DNA of 64,000 nt from Streptomyces sp. MNU76 (lineage in GTDB: Bacteria; Actinomycetota; Actinomycetes; Streptomycetales; Streptomycetaceae). Shown here one piece after another: positions 35,014-43,080 of the stretch. The stretch covers positions 372,001-436,000 of the forward strand of contig NZ_JAJKLK010000007.1 of assembly GCF_020982545.1 (NCBI RefSeq), written 5' to 3'. Within the stretch, counting starts at the first letter, position 1. Each line of letters starts with the position of its first letter. Both the position numbers and the translations under genes were made by a program. A model generated the notes under the pieces. It searched no databases, had not been told where the DNA came from, and saw only the letters and a list, made by a program, of their open reading frames with translations.

Positions 35014-35982
35014 ATGAGCATGAGCGACCTGAACGTCATCGTCATCGCTGGGGGTCTGTCACCGGAGCGCGAGGTGTCGCTGCGCTCCGGGTCGAGGGTG
35101 GCCGACGCGCTGCGCCGGGCCGGCGGGGTCGAGGTGGAGCTCCGCGACATCGGCAAGGACCTGCTGTCCGCGCTGGCGACGGACGCGCCGAGCGTGGTCT
35201 TCCCCGTGCTGCACGGCGTCGCCGGGGAGGACGGGACCATAAAGGAGGTCCTGGAGCTGGCCGGGGTGCCCTACGTCGGCGCCCGCCCGTACGCGTGCCG
35301 TTCGGCGTTCGACAAGACCACCGCCAAGGCGATCCTGCAGGAGGCAGGACTGCGGACCCCTGAGTCGGTGACGCTGCCGAAGCAGGCGTTCCACGACCTG
35401 GGCGCCGCGGAGCTGACAGCCCGGGTCCTGGCGCGGCTGGGTCCCGATCTGTTCGTCAAGCCGCGCGCGTGCGGCAGCGCGTTCGGCGTGAGCCGGGTGG
35501 AGTCGCCGGAGGACCTGCCGCAGGCCCTGATGACGTGCTTCGCGTACCACGACGAGGCGCTGATCGAACGGCGCGTGACGGGCACGGAGATCGCCGTGGG
35601 GGTGGCCGATCTCGGCGACGGACCGCGTGCGTTGCCCGCAGTCGAGATCGACGCAGGGACGGGCCTGTACGACTACACCGCCCGCTACACCCCCGGCGCG
35701 GTCGAGTTCCACTGCCCGGCCCGCCTGCCTGCCGAGGTGGCGCAGGAGGCCGCCAGGGTGGCCGTCGCCGCGCACGAGGCCCTGGGGTTGCTGGATCTGT
35801 CGCGTACGGACGCGATCGTCACCGAGGCCGGGGAGGTCTTCGTCCTTGAGACGAACGTCGCCCCCGGGATGACGGAAACCAGCACCTACCCCATGGCACT
35901 CGAGGAGGAGGGCCTCGACTTCGGGCACTTCTGCCGCGATCTCGCAGCCCAGGCCGCCCACCGACACGGCCTGTTTGCCTGA
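35014..35982 (+). CDS. D-alanine--D-alanine ligase-like ATP-grasp enzyme
   Basis: A 322-residue ATP-grasp enzyme of Ddl type: NVIVIAGGLSPEREVSLRSG at the N-terminus, VVFPVLHGVAGEDGTIKEVL for substrate 1, FDKTTAKAILQEAGLRTPE, PDLFVKPRACGSAFGVSRVE for ATP, and AGEVFVLETNVAPGMTETS with the metal-binding Glu/Asn. Ddl normally reads EINTxPG, here ETNVAPG, and the serine loop reads GSAFGVSRV in place of GSSVGVSKV. ATG 35014 has AGAGGAA upstream. It follows the aminotransferase and ends at a strong terminator. It could join two amino acids of the pathway or give self-resistance. Confidence 0.85.
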   Translation: MSMSDLNVIVIAGGLSPEREVSLRSGSRVADALRRAGGVEVELRDIGKDLLSALATDAPSVVFPVLHGVAGEDGTIKEVLELAGVPYVGARPYACRSAFDKTTAKAILQEAGLRTPESVTLPKQAFHDLGAAELTARVLARLGPDLFVKPRACGSAFGVSRVESPEDLPQALMTCFAYHDEALIERRVTGTEIAVGVADLGDGPRALPAVEIDAGTGLYDYTARYTPGAVEFHCPARLPAEVAQEAARVAVAAHEALGLLDLSRTDAIVTEAGEVFVLETNVAPGMTETSTYPMALEEEGLDFGHFCRDLAAQAAHRHGLFA

Positions 35983-35991
35983 CGACATAGG

Positions 35992-36027
35992 AAGGCCGCC
36001 GCACCCGGCGAGGGGTGCGGCGGCCTT
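35992..36027. terminator. Strong bidirectional terminator
   Basis: A perfect 15-bp stem (35992-36006 with 36013-36027) around a 6-base loop starts 9 bases after the ligase stop and ends 8 bases before the stop of the convergent methyltransferase. It isolates the two transcription units. Confidence 0.85.
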
Positions 36028-36035
36028 CGTGCGTG

Positions 36036-36815
36036 CTACTGGTCTTGTCCGGCGAGGCGGTACAGGGAGATGTGTCGGCCGCTGGTGTCCGCGTCGTACG
36101 GGGTGCGCTCCCAGTCCTCCCACCGTTCCCGCAGCAGCAGCCCCGCCTCGCCGGCCAGCACGTCGATCTGTTCGGGCCGCCAGTAGCGCATCTGGCCGGG
36201 CAGCACCCGCACCGGCGCCCCGTCGCGCAGGACGATCTCGGAGTAGTGGAACTCCTGCTCGGTGTCGTGGTTCTCGGCGGCGAACAGGACCAGGGTGTCC
36301 ACGGTCCGCCGCTTGAGCGCGATCACGCTGCGTCCCTCGGGGAAGACCCCCGGGTGGGGCCCGTCGGGCAGTCGCTGGCCGGGCCGCGGGACGAAGGTCT
36401 CGATCACGAGCGTGCCGGTGTCGGTGAGCATGCGGGCGGCGTTGCGCAGGAATGCCCGCTGGGTGGTCTCGGCCGCCAGCAGGAAGAAGGTGTTGAACAG
36501 GGCGCACACGAGGTCCACCCGCCTGCCCGCCACGTAGTGGGCGGCGTCCGCCGTGATCGGGGTGATGGGCAGGGTGCCGGTCTTCTTCGCCAGTTGGCGG
36601 GTCATCTCCTCGGACGCGTCGACCGCGAGGACCGGCACGTGCTCGGCCAGCGGCAGGGTGACCCGTCCGGTGCCGGAGCCGATCTCCACGGCGGGCGTGT
36701 TGCCTGCCAGTTCGGCCAGTAATCGGATCTGCGCGGCCGGTGGGACGAAGTCGCTGTACAGCTCGTCGTACTCGTCAGCGGTTCGGTCGCCGTAGGTGTC
36801 GCTGTCGTACGTCAT
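36036..36815 (-). CDS. Class I SAM-dependent methyltransferase
   Basis: A 259-residue methyltransferase: AVEIGSGTGRVTLPLAE is motif I, VLAVDASEEM motif II, DLVCALFNTFFLL motif IV and LTDTGTLVIETF motif V. The C-terminal third includes a beta-rich region and REWED-like segment. The substrate is unknown. ATG 36815 is followed leftward by convergent ligase. It lies beside the biosynthetic genes but transcribed towards the ligase, so a tailoring role is an inference from location only. Confidence 0.85.
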   Translation of the reverse strand: MTYDSDTYGDRTADEYDELYSDFVPPAAQIRLLAELAGNTPAVEIGSGTGRVTLPLAEHVPVLAVDASEEMTRQLAKKTGTLPITPITADAAHYVAGRRVDLVCALFNTFFLLAAETTQRAFLRNAARMLTDTGTLVIETFVPRPGQRLPDGPHPGVFPEGRSVIALKRRTVDTLVLFAAENHDTEQEFHYSEIVLRDGAPVRVLPGQMRYWRPEQIDVLAGEAGLLLRERWEDWERTPYDADTSGRHISLYRLAGQDQ

Positions 36816-36968
36816 GTGCGAGTTCCTTTCGTCAAACGGGATGGGATGTCTGCGCGGCAGTCAAAAGGGGCCCCGGCGGCTGCGGGCGGAGGTGCAACCG
36901 CTGGGGCCCCGGCGTCGACCAGGCCCGAACGCACGGGGGATGGCGCTGGGCGACGCCCTCCGGGGTGG

Positions 36969-37370
36969 TCAGGTGGGGGACGCCTCTTCGGGAGGGGCGA
37001 GCCGGTCCAGGCGCTCGTACAACGCCTTGACCATGTGGGCCCGTTGGCGTACGCAGCGAACGGTGCCCTGGTAGGGCTCAGCCAGCCGGAGGTGGGCCTC
37101 GGTGAGGACCACCTCCGTCAGGATCCGGGTCGCGTTGAGAATGGGCAGCTTGCCGCAGTGGCGCCGGACGTCGGCGGCGACAGCACGCGCGTGCCCGGTC
37201 AGCTGCAGGGCGATCTGTTCGCAGTCGCTCGGGGGCAGGACCGCGTCGTCGGCCCAGGCCAGCACCGCTTTGACCAGGCACATGTACGGCTCGCGATCGA
37301 GGGGGAGCCCCGCCTCGATGAGGCCCTCGGGGTCGTACAGCACGGTGTGGGTGTTGGCCTGCGTGCTCAC
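36969..37370 (-). CDS. DUF6415-like protein
   Basis: This 133-residue protein is helical and matches the DUF6415 plan I know from streptomycete biosynthetic loci: an ALQLTGHARAVAADVRR helix, TEAHLRLAEP, and a final helix RQRAHMVKALYERLDRL. Its function is not established. Its GTG 37370 overlaps the stop of the upstream gene (GTGA). The fused homologue at 54.9-55.7 kb carries the same region at its C-terminus. Confidence 0.6.
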   Translation of the reverse strand: MSTQANTHTVLYDPEGLIEAGLPLDREPYMCLVKAVLAWADDAVLPPSDCEQIALQLTGHARAVAADVRRHCGKLPILNATRILTEVVLTEAHLRLAEPYQGTVRCVRQRAHMVKALYERLDRLAPPEEASPT

Positions 37371-37927
37371 GAGGCCACCGCCTCACACGTCGCGGGTCGG
37401 CCGACAAGGCCCTCGTACAGCTGCCGGGGGTCGAGGGCGCCGGCGGACACCAACGCGCGGAGGGAATCGGGCCGGAGACCGGCGGTCGTCTCGTCCTCAC
37501 CCTCGTCATCGCCCTGGGTGAGCTGCGGGGGAGGCAGGCTCAGCCACGCAGCGGCGTAGGACCCGGCGCGGCCCGGAGCGGGCACAACGACCCACCCCCC
37601 GTACGGCACGACACGGACGTCCGGCACGAACTCCCACAGCTGTGCCCAGCCGCTGGCCACGACCGCGAGCAGCTTGCCATGCAGGTAGTCGGCGATGAGC
37701 GAGTGGCCGTCCGCGATCGGTACCTGCACCGCGTCGAGCGCCGCCAGTCCGAGCGCGAGCGGTAGCACTACGACGTCCTGGCCGCCGTCGTGCTGCAGGA
37801 GGCGCGAGGACCAACTGCTCGCGGCGAGCAGATCGTCACGGTGTTTGCCCTGCGGCTCGCCATACTGCGACATCCATGTGGGAGGGGTCTTGGGGGCCTT
37901 GCGCTTCGGGGCTCGGCGAGTGGTCAC
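37367..37927 (-). CDS. Primase-associated type protein of unknown function
   Basis: A 186-residue protein with ALGLAALDAVQVPIADGHSL, then VVPYGGWVVVPAPGRAGSYA. The order and motifs resemble the N-terminal half of the 254-residue gene at 54.9 kb (WDVVKVRRFLGLQAIEHI, LYFFVPAGTLADW). It overlaps both neighbours by GTGA, so all three genes of this unit are coupled. Function unknown. Confidence 0.5.
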   Translation of the reverse strand: MTTRRAPKRKAPKTPPTWMSQYGEPQGKHRDDLLAASSWSSRLLQHDGGQDVVVLPLALGLAALDAVQVPIADGHSLIADYLHGKLLAVVASGWAQLWEFVPDVRVVPYGGWVVVPAPGRAGSYAAAWLSLPPPQLTQGDDEGEDETTAGLRPDSLRALVSAGALDPRQLYEGLVGRPATCEAVAS

Positions 37928-38508
37928 CGGGGAGCCCCCTTGGTGTTGGCTCCGGTGGACATCTTGAACACCTCGCCCAGGTGTCGTCCGACTTCCTGGC
38001 CGTTCAGTAGCTCGTGCGGGGTATGGGTGGACTCCACCCAGGGCGGGGTGTCCCACCGGGCCCCGTTGCTCGGGGGCAGGGCGATCCAGCCATCCGGACC
38101 GGTGCGTACCTCGACCCTCGGGTGGACGGCCGCGTACCGGCCGGTGGCCGGCAGCACGAGCAGATTCGCCGTCGCGCCATGGGTCACGAGACAGGGAACG
38201 GGACTGATTCGGTCGAGCCGCAGCATGACCGCCATGGCGATCGGGTACGGCACGAGCACCGCGTCGAAAGGGATCGTCGCCGCGATGAGGGAGCCTCCGG
38301 GGGCTTCCTGCAGCGCCTCCTCGATCGAGTCCTCGACGAGCCGGGGACCCGGGGGGATCAGCGGATGCGCGCCCAGAGTCGGGCAGTTGGTGTCGCCGCA
38401 AGTGCAGCCCGCACGAGGCCGGAGCCGGTGCCCTACGGTCACTGACCATCCCAGCTGGACGTAGGCGCGAGCCGCAGCAGCAGGGGAGTAGGTGTTGATC
38501 GGCCCCAT
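37924..38508 (-). CDS. Degenerate bifunctional DNA primase/polymerase-like protein
   Basis: A protein of about 194 residues that begins with AAARAYVQLGWSVTVGHRLR followed by a cysteine cluster (GCTCGDTNCPTLGAHPLIPP), matching the opening of prim-pol (AEP-type) N-terminal domains of actinobacterial elements. The catalytic acids cannot be assigned, so it may be a non-catalytic relative. ATG 38508 or ATG 38523 could start it. It heads a three-gene coupled unit and lies just below an inverted repeat at 38531-38558 that could be its operator. Confidence 0.5.
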   Translation of the reverse strand: MGPINTYSPAAAARAYVQLGWSVTVGHRLRPRAGCTCGDTNCPTLGAHPLIPPGPRLVEDSIEEALQEAPGGSLIAATIPFDAVLVPYPIAMAVMLRLDRISPVPCLVTHGATANLLVLPATGRYAAVHPRVEVRTGPDGWIALPPSNGARWDTPPWVESTHTPHELLNGQEVGRHLGEVFKMSTGANTKGAPR

Positions 38509-38530
38509 AAGCCGAACCCCCATGTGATCA

Positions 38531-38558
38531 CTCAGACACGTATCGTTACCTGTCTGAG
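38531..38558 (-). promoter_or_regulatory. Inverted repeat upstream of the primase-like/DUF6415 operon
   Basis: CTCAGACA at 38531-38538 and TGTCTGAG at 38551-38558 form a perfect 8-bp inverted repeat with a 12-base spacer, just upstream of the candidate starts at 38523 and 38508. The size fits a dimeric repressor site. Confidence 0.55.
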
Positions 38559-38579
38559 GATGGAGCCCAGAAAGCACCG

Positions 38580-38610
38580 CGCCCCCTAGAAAAACTAGGG
38601 GGCGTTTTTT
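38580..38610 (+). terminator. Classical intrinsic terminator
   Basis: A perfect 10-bp stem (38580-38589 with 38595-38604), an A5 loop and a T6 tract at 38605-38610 form a textbook rho-independent terminator on the plus strand. The genes on both sides read leftward, so its T tract is on the wrong strand for the XRE gene that ends at 38631; it may instead stop antisense transcription. Confidence 0.8.
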
Positions 38611-38630
38611 GAGGGCCGAATTGAGGAGGG

Positions 38631-39875
38631 TCAGCTCACGAGTTCCATGTGCCGGATCAACCCGGACAGCGCTGCCTTCTGTGAAGGAACGCCCACCCGC
38701 GCGAGGTCGGACACGAGTGCCCGCGCCATCGGATCGGCGTAGGTGTAGTACGCCGCTTCCGTCGCCGCTGCTTTCAGCTTGACCACGGCGGAAGCGTCTT
38801 TGCCCATCCGATGCAGGGCGCGCGCCTCATCAATCGCGTAGTGCGTGCGCCGCTCGCGGCTGGGCACCTGGCCGACGTCGACGGATGGCACCTTCTTCAG
38901 ACCCTTGTCCGGCTGGTCGACCTCGACCCCGGCCTCAGCCGCGTGCACGGCCACGGTGCCCCGGCCGAACACTGTGTGAGCGTCCAGGTCGTACCACTCG
39001 TCACCGAGCCGGTCCGCGTCCTCCAAGGCCGCGTCGATCCGAGACCAGGCATCCGCCTTCTGATTGCCACGCGCGTGCGCGATGGCACACCGCAGGTGCA
39101 GTGCACCCCTGATCGACACTGCCTTGTCCGAGGCGCCGTGCCCCGTGACATACGGCTCCAGGTCCTGCAGCGCCGCGTCCGCGACCGCCACCGTCTCGCG
39201 CAACGACGCCTGATGCAGCAGCGCACCACACCGGTCCCACGCCACGGTGCCCTTGACCACCGGATCACCGAGCTCGGACGCCGCGCCGGCCGCGACCTCC
39301 GCAGCGATCCAGGCAAGATCGGGGTAACCCAGCTGATTCAAGGCCATGCGAGCCGTGCGCGCCGCGTCGACCATGAGACTCAGCACGCTCTCACGGGCCC
39401 GCCCCTGAGCGACCAGGAGCGCTGTATTCAGGTCCTCGACCATGTTCGGCAGCAGCGTGGCGACCTTCGGTAGATCCGCTGCCTGGCGCGCGACGTTGGC
39501 CTTGCGGGAGCGAGACCGCATGGTCGCAAGGTGCACCTGCGGGCCCTGCGGACTCAGCCCCGGATGACCGGAGAGGATCAGCCCAGACCTGCGCAAGCCC
39601 ATGCGCAGTGCCGGAATATGGGCGTGGGCGAGGTTCCCGCCGCTCCGCTGCAGCCGGTAGGGCTGGCCGAGCAGCCAGACCACATCCACGTCGCACCGGT
39701 CAGCGATCTCCGTGATCACCGAGTACCGGTCGAGCGACTGCCGGCCCGCTTCGACGTTCGCCACCCAACTGTCGGTTCGGTCAAGAAAATCGGCCAGCTC
39801 AACCTGCGTCAGTCCTGCTGCGTTTCTGGCGATGCGGACTCGCGTCCCGATGTGCTCGTCACTGGGGAGAGGCAT
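38631..39875 (-). CDS. XRE family regulator with TPR-like C-terminus
   Basis: This 414-residue protein begins with an XRE helix-turn-helix (RVRIARNAAGLTQVELADFL then VANVEAGRQSLDRYSVITEI, residues about 12-60). The C-terminal 300 residues are helical repeats rich in Ala and Arg, as in TPR-type peptide-responsive or small-molecule-responsive regulators. It is the likely local regulator of the 40-48.7 kb operon, which lies directly upstream on the same strand. A cluster of inverted repeats at 39884-39968 sits in its promoter and suggests autoregulation. A relative of the same plan is at 53.6 kb. Confidence 0.8.
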   Translation of the reverse strand: MPLPSDEHIGTRVRIARNAAGLTQVELADFLDRTDSWVANVEAGRQSLDRYSVITEIADRCDVDVVWLLGQPYRLQRSGGNLAHAHIPALRMGLRRSGLILSGHPGLSPQGPQVHLATMRSRSRKANVARQAADLPKVATLLPNMVEDLNTALLVAQGRARESVLSLMVDAARTARMALNQLGYPDLAWIAAEVAAGAASELGDPVVKGTVAWDRCGALLHQASLRETVAVADAALQDLEPYVTGHGASDKAVSIRGALHLRCAIAHARGNQKADAWSRIDAALEDADRLGDEWYDLDAHTVFGRGTVAVHAAEAGVEVDQPDKGLKKVPSVDVGQVPSRERRTHYAIDEARALHRMGKDASAVVKLKAAATEAAYYTYADPMARALVSDLARVGVPSQKAALSGLIRHMELVS

Positions 39876-39883
39876 ACTTGGCT

Positions 39884-39968
39884 CCGTTCTGGACTAGACA
39901 CTCAGAACGGTACGCCGAACGGTGCGTTCGCCGCTTCCCGCAAGGGAGAGAGGCACCGTTCGGCGTAC
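39884..39968 (-). promoter_or_regulatory. Operator cluster upstream of the XRE regulator
   Basis: Two interlocked perfect inverted repeats: CCGTTCTG 39884-39891 with CAGAACGG 39903-39910, and a 16-bp pair 39910-39925 with 39953-39968. The hexamer GAACGG occurs twice directly (39905 and 39917) and twice inverted. The cluster begins 9 bases upstream of the regulator's start codon. Confidence 0.7.
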
Positions 39969-40000
39969 GAGCGTTCGACCCTCCTCTTCCCGGACAGTTC

Positions 40001-40018
40001 TCTGGACGCTCGTCCAGA
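40001..40018. repeat. Short perfect palindrome in the same intergenic region
   Basis: TCTGGAC at 40001-40007 and GTCCAGA at 40012-40018 are perfect complements separated by 4 bases. It lies 100 bases before the stop of the first PhyH gene and could be a regulator site or a small hairpin ending that operon. Confidence 0.5.
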
Positions 40019-40117
40019 ATCTGCAGCTGCTCGGGGCCGGTTCCGCCAATCGGAGGGCATGCGGAGTTGTGGGTTGAGGCCGGGGCGTCGGCTGGGACCG
40101 GAGCCAGGGGCCGCGGA

Positions 40118-40954
40118 TCACCCCGTGGAGTGCCACCAGCTGTGCAGCGGTGCGGCGCCTGCGCCTTTGGCGAGGGAACCGTCTGGGTTGCGGTCGGGCA
40201 TGCCGACGAGCTGCCGCTCGATCGGGCTGAGGGCGGGATCGGCCAGCAGGTCGGTGGCAGGGTCGTCGACCGGCTGGAGCCACCGGTAGCCGTACTGGAG
40301 CATCAAGGCGATGCGGGGACGGCCTGAGAGGTTAATGCCGCTGGCGTGCCAGGTGCGGTTCTCGAACATCACGGCGTCGCCGTCCTTGAGTTCGGGCGTG
40401 AGCGCTCCGACGGGATCGGCCGCGCCGGCGGGGATGCCGGGTTCCTCGGTAAGGAGGTGGCTGCCCGGCAGGAACATGGTGAGCCCGCAGTCGCCGGTGA
40501 TGGGCGTGAGGTAGTGGGCGACCTTGATGGCCATGCGCGGCGTGTGGGCGAAGCCGAGGTCGGCGGTCACGCCGTACATGTCGCGGTGCCATCCGGGGCG
40601 TTCGGGTGTGCGAATGGTGCGCGGGGGACCGGAGGGCAGGGCGATCAGGTGGGCGGAGAGCAGATGCAGGTTGGGGCTCAGCAGGCCGACGACGGTCGGC
40701 AGGGTGCGGGGGTTGGCCAGCAGGGGCAGGAAGGCGCGATCGAGGTTGAGGCACCCGCGGAAGCCGTCCTTGCCGTCGCCGCCTCGGTCGCGGCCGCAGG
40801 TGATGTCGCTGGCGAGGAGCTGCTCCGCGGCCGTCAACAGTGTGCTGCGCAGGGCGGGGTCGATGGCCTGGCGGATGACGGCGTAGCCGTCGCGGTCGAA
40901 GGCGTTGAGGACGGCCGGGTCGGGCTGGCGGGGCGGGGCGAAGGTGGTGGTCAT
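40118..40954 (-). CDS. Phytanoyl-CoA dioxygenase (PhyH) family oxygenase 1
   Basis: A 278-residue non-heme Fe(II)/2-oxoglutarate oxygenase. The metal triad is visible: GWHRDMYG (H123, D125) and TWHASG (H203), with the 2OG-binding Arg in SGRPRIAL a few residues later. The N-terminal DRDGYAVIRQAI and HLLSAHLIALPSG are typical of PhyH proteins. Such enzymes hydroxylate or halogenate small molecules, CoA or carrier-bound substrates. Its ATG overlaps the stop of the phosphoketolase-like gene (ATGA), and it is the last gene of the operon. Confidence 0.85.
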   Translation of the reverse strand: MTTTFAPPRQPDPAVLNAFDRDGYAVIRQAIDPALRSTLLTAAEQLLASDITCGRDRGGDGKDGFRGCLNLDRAFLPLLANPRTLPTVVGLLSPNLHLLSAHLIALPSGPPRTIRTPERPGWHRDMYGVTADLGFAHTPRMAIKVAHYLTPITGDCGLTMFLPGSHLLTEEPGIPAGAADPVGALTPELKDGDAVMFENRTWHASGINLSGRPRIALMLQYGYRWLQPVDDPATDLLADPALSPIERQLVGMPDRNPDGSLAKGAGAAPLHSWWHSTG

Positions 40955-43080
40955 GATGCGGTGGCCTCCGTCGGAAGCAGGGCGGTGTGGGTGGCGAGCT
41001 GCCACAGGCTGTCGTCGTCGAGGCGGCAGTGGGCCAGGAGTTGTGCCTGGGTGCGGGGGCGGCCGGGGTCGCGGTAGCCGAGCACGGTGAGGCGGGCGCC
41101 GGGATGGCGGGCGCCGAGCAGGGCGTGGACATCGGCCGGGTAGCCGGTGGTGGCGAGGATGACGGGCGCGCGGCTGCCGAAGTGTGTGGTGAACGCCTTC
41201 TCGGACAGGGCGAGGGGGCGGGTGCCGGCCTCGGCCAGGGCGGTGAGGTCGTGCACATGGACGTAGCGCAGCCGCAGGCGAGGGTGTTCGGCACGCATGC
41301 GGCGGGCGAGGGCGGTGAGCCGTTCGGCGGGCAGGTCGCCGGCGGATGCCAGGACAAGGTCGGGCTCGCCGGGCTCGGGGTGGCTCAGGTGCGGCCAGCG
41401 GGCGATGCCGTGGCGCAGTTCCTCGTCGAGGGTGTCTAGCGGGTGCTGGGATGTGGGGTGCTTGCCGGCGATGACGAGGGTGCAGCGCTCCAGCTTGCGC
41501 AGGGCGAAGGTGAGGGCTGCGGCCGTGCGGGCGGGGTCGGCGGGGTGAGGACATGGACGCTGGGGTCGCCGGTGGCCAGCAGGGCGGAGGTGAGGGCGGG
41601 GTTTTGGTGGGTGTAGGTGTTGTGCCAGCCGAGGCTGGTGAGCAGGTGCACGATGCTCGGCAGCGGGCCGAGCTGGGCGTGGCGGCGCAGGGCCCGGTGC
41701 TTGAGCTGCTGCTGAATGAGGCTTGCCGTGATGGGGGCGAACGCCTCGTAGCCGACGATGAGGGCGTGCCGGCCGGTCTCGGTGTAGCCCTGGGCCCAGG
41801 CATGGCAGATTTCCTCGCTGAGGATCTCGACCACCCAGGGGAGGGGATGGCCGTGTTCGTCGGTCAGGTCGATCCGGTTGGAGGCGAGTTCGTCGGGGCT
41901 GAACACGCGGAACGGGCCCTGGTCGGCGCGGGCGCGGAGCACCGCCGGGATGGCCTGCGGGAACGTGCTGTCCGTCGCTGCTTCGGCGACGTGGGCGCTG
42001 GCTGCGATGCAGCCGCGCGGCGGCTCGAGCGCCGCCTGCTCGGCAAGATCGGTGGGCAGGGCGGGAAGCAGCAGGGGCACGGGCGGCCGTCGGGGTCAGT
42101 AGGCGCCCGGGCCGGTATGAGGTGAGCCACCGCGACAGTGCGGTGAACTCCTCCTGGCGTTGTACCGGTCGCGGCAGCGGCGTCTTGTGAACGGCCGGGG
42201 TCCCGGCGATCGGACGGCCCGCGACACGGCCGGGAGCGCCGTGCCCCTTGTCGAGCGTCAGGACGAGAACGCTGCCCGGGCCGGGCGTGCCGAGCGGGCG
42301 GGCGGCCTCGAGGGCGTCGGCGAGTGCGCGGCGCAGGTGGGCGATGCTGTGGCCGTCGCTGTACACGGGCCGGTGGCCCAGGCCGGTGAAGTAGGCGTCG
42401 AGTTCCGGGCGGGTGAGTGTGGACAGCAGGCTTGGGCCGCCCATCTTCTGGCCGTTGAGGAGGACGACGGGCAGAACGGTTCCGTGGCGGCCGGTGCCGG
42501 CCAGGGCGCGGGCGGCGAGCCAGGCGGCGGCAGTGGTGCCGGTCTCGCATTCGCCGTCGCCGATCAGCGCGACCGCCAGGCGGTGGGGGGCGTCCAGGAC
42601 GCTGCCCTGAGCGATGGCGAGAGCGGGGCCGAGCTGCCCGCCGGTGTGTGGTTGGCCCGGGATGAGCGGGGTGATCTCCCCACCTAAGTGAGCTGGGAAG
42701 CCGGTCACGAGCGTGTGCAGGCCTTCGGCGCTGTGGGCGAGTTCGGGGTGGGCGGCGCCGAGGCGGCCGGTGAGATAGGCGTGGGCCAGTGCGGAAGGCC
42801 CGGCGTGGCCCGCGCCGTGCAGGACCAGAACGTCACGGACGTCGGGAACCGCCTTCTGCAGGGGGCCGAGGGCGGCGAGGACGCGGTTGACGGGCGGGCA
42901 CACGCCCCAGTGCCCGGTCGGGCGGGGCTTGATGTCGGCCCGGGTCAGGGGACGCTCCAGGCGCGGATTGTCCTGCAGGTAGAGCTGGGCGAGGCACAGA
43001 TAGTCCAGGGCGTCGGCGACGGCGGCCACCGAGGCGTCGGGCACGGTCTGTGCCGTGGCACGGGCCAGGTCAGCCCACAT
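40951..43080 (-). CDS. Divergent phosphoketolase-like ThDP enzyme, frame disrupted
   Basis: About 710 codons resemble phosphoketolase (Xfp): PRPTGHWGVCPPVNRVLAAL, then VLHGAGHAGPSALAHAYLTG, then IGDGECETGTTAAAW for thiamine diphosphate, VVLLNGQKMGGPSLLS, and a C-terminal Xfp-like domain (HTQ-type THQNPAL region, CTLVIAGKHPTSQHPL). Phosphoketolases split xylulose 5-phosphate to acetyl-phosphate. The signature EGGELGY reads TGGQLGP here (about 146-152), so the substrate may differ. The frame changes near 42105, 42088 and 41550, each by the equivalent of one missing base; the three together restore the frame. Either sequencing errors or a broken gene. It overlaps the YrdC gene by 11 bases. Confidence 0.75.
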   Translation of the reverse strand: MWADLARATAQTVPDASVAAVADALDYLCLAQLYLQDNPRLERPLTRADIKPRPTGHWGVCPPVNRVLAALGPLQKAVPDVRDVLVLHGAGHAGPSALAHAYLTGRLGAAHPELAHSAEGLHTLVTGFPAHLGGEITPLIPGQPHTGGQLGPALAIAQGSVLDAPHRLAVALIGDGECETGTTAAAWLAARALAGTGRHGTVLPVVLLNGQKMGGPSLLSTLTRPELDAYFTGLGHRPVYSDGHSIAHLRRALADALEAARPLGTPGPGSVLVLTLDKGHGAPGRVAGRPIAGTPAVHKTPLPRPVQRQEEFTALSRWLTSYRPGRLLTPTAARAPAASRPAHRSCRAGGARAAARLHRSQRPRRRSSDGQHVPAGHPGGAPRPRRPGPVPRVQPRRTRLQPDRPDRRTRPSPPLGGRDPQRGNLPCLGPGLHRDRPARPHRRLRGVRPHHGKPHSAAAQAPGPAPPRPARPAAEHRAPAHQPRLAQHLHPPKPRPHLRPAGHRRPQRPCPHPADPARTAAALTFALRKLERCTLVIAGKHPTSQHPLDTLDEELRHGIARWPHLSHPEPGEPDLVLASAGDLPAERLTALARRMRAEHPRLRLRYVHVHDLTALAEAGTRPLALSEKAFTTHFGSRAPVILATTGYPADVHALLGARHPGARLTVLGYRDPGRPRTQAQLLAHCRLDDDSLWQLATHTALLPTEATAS

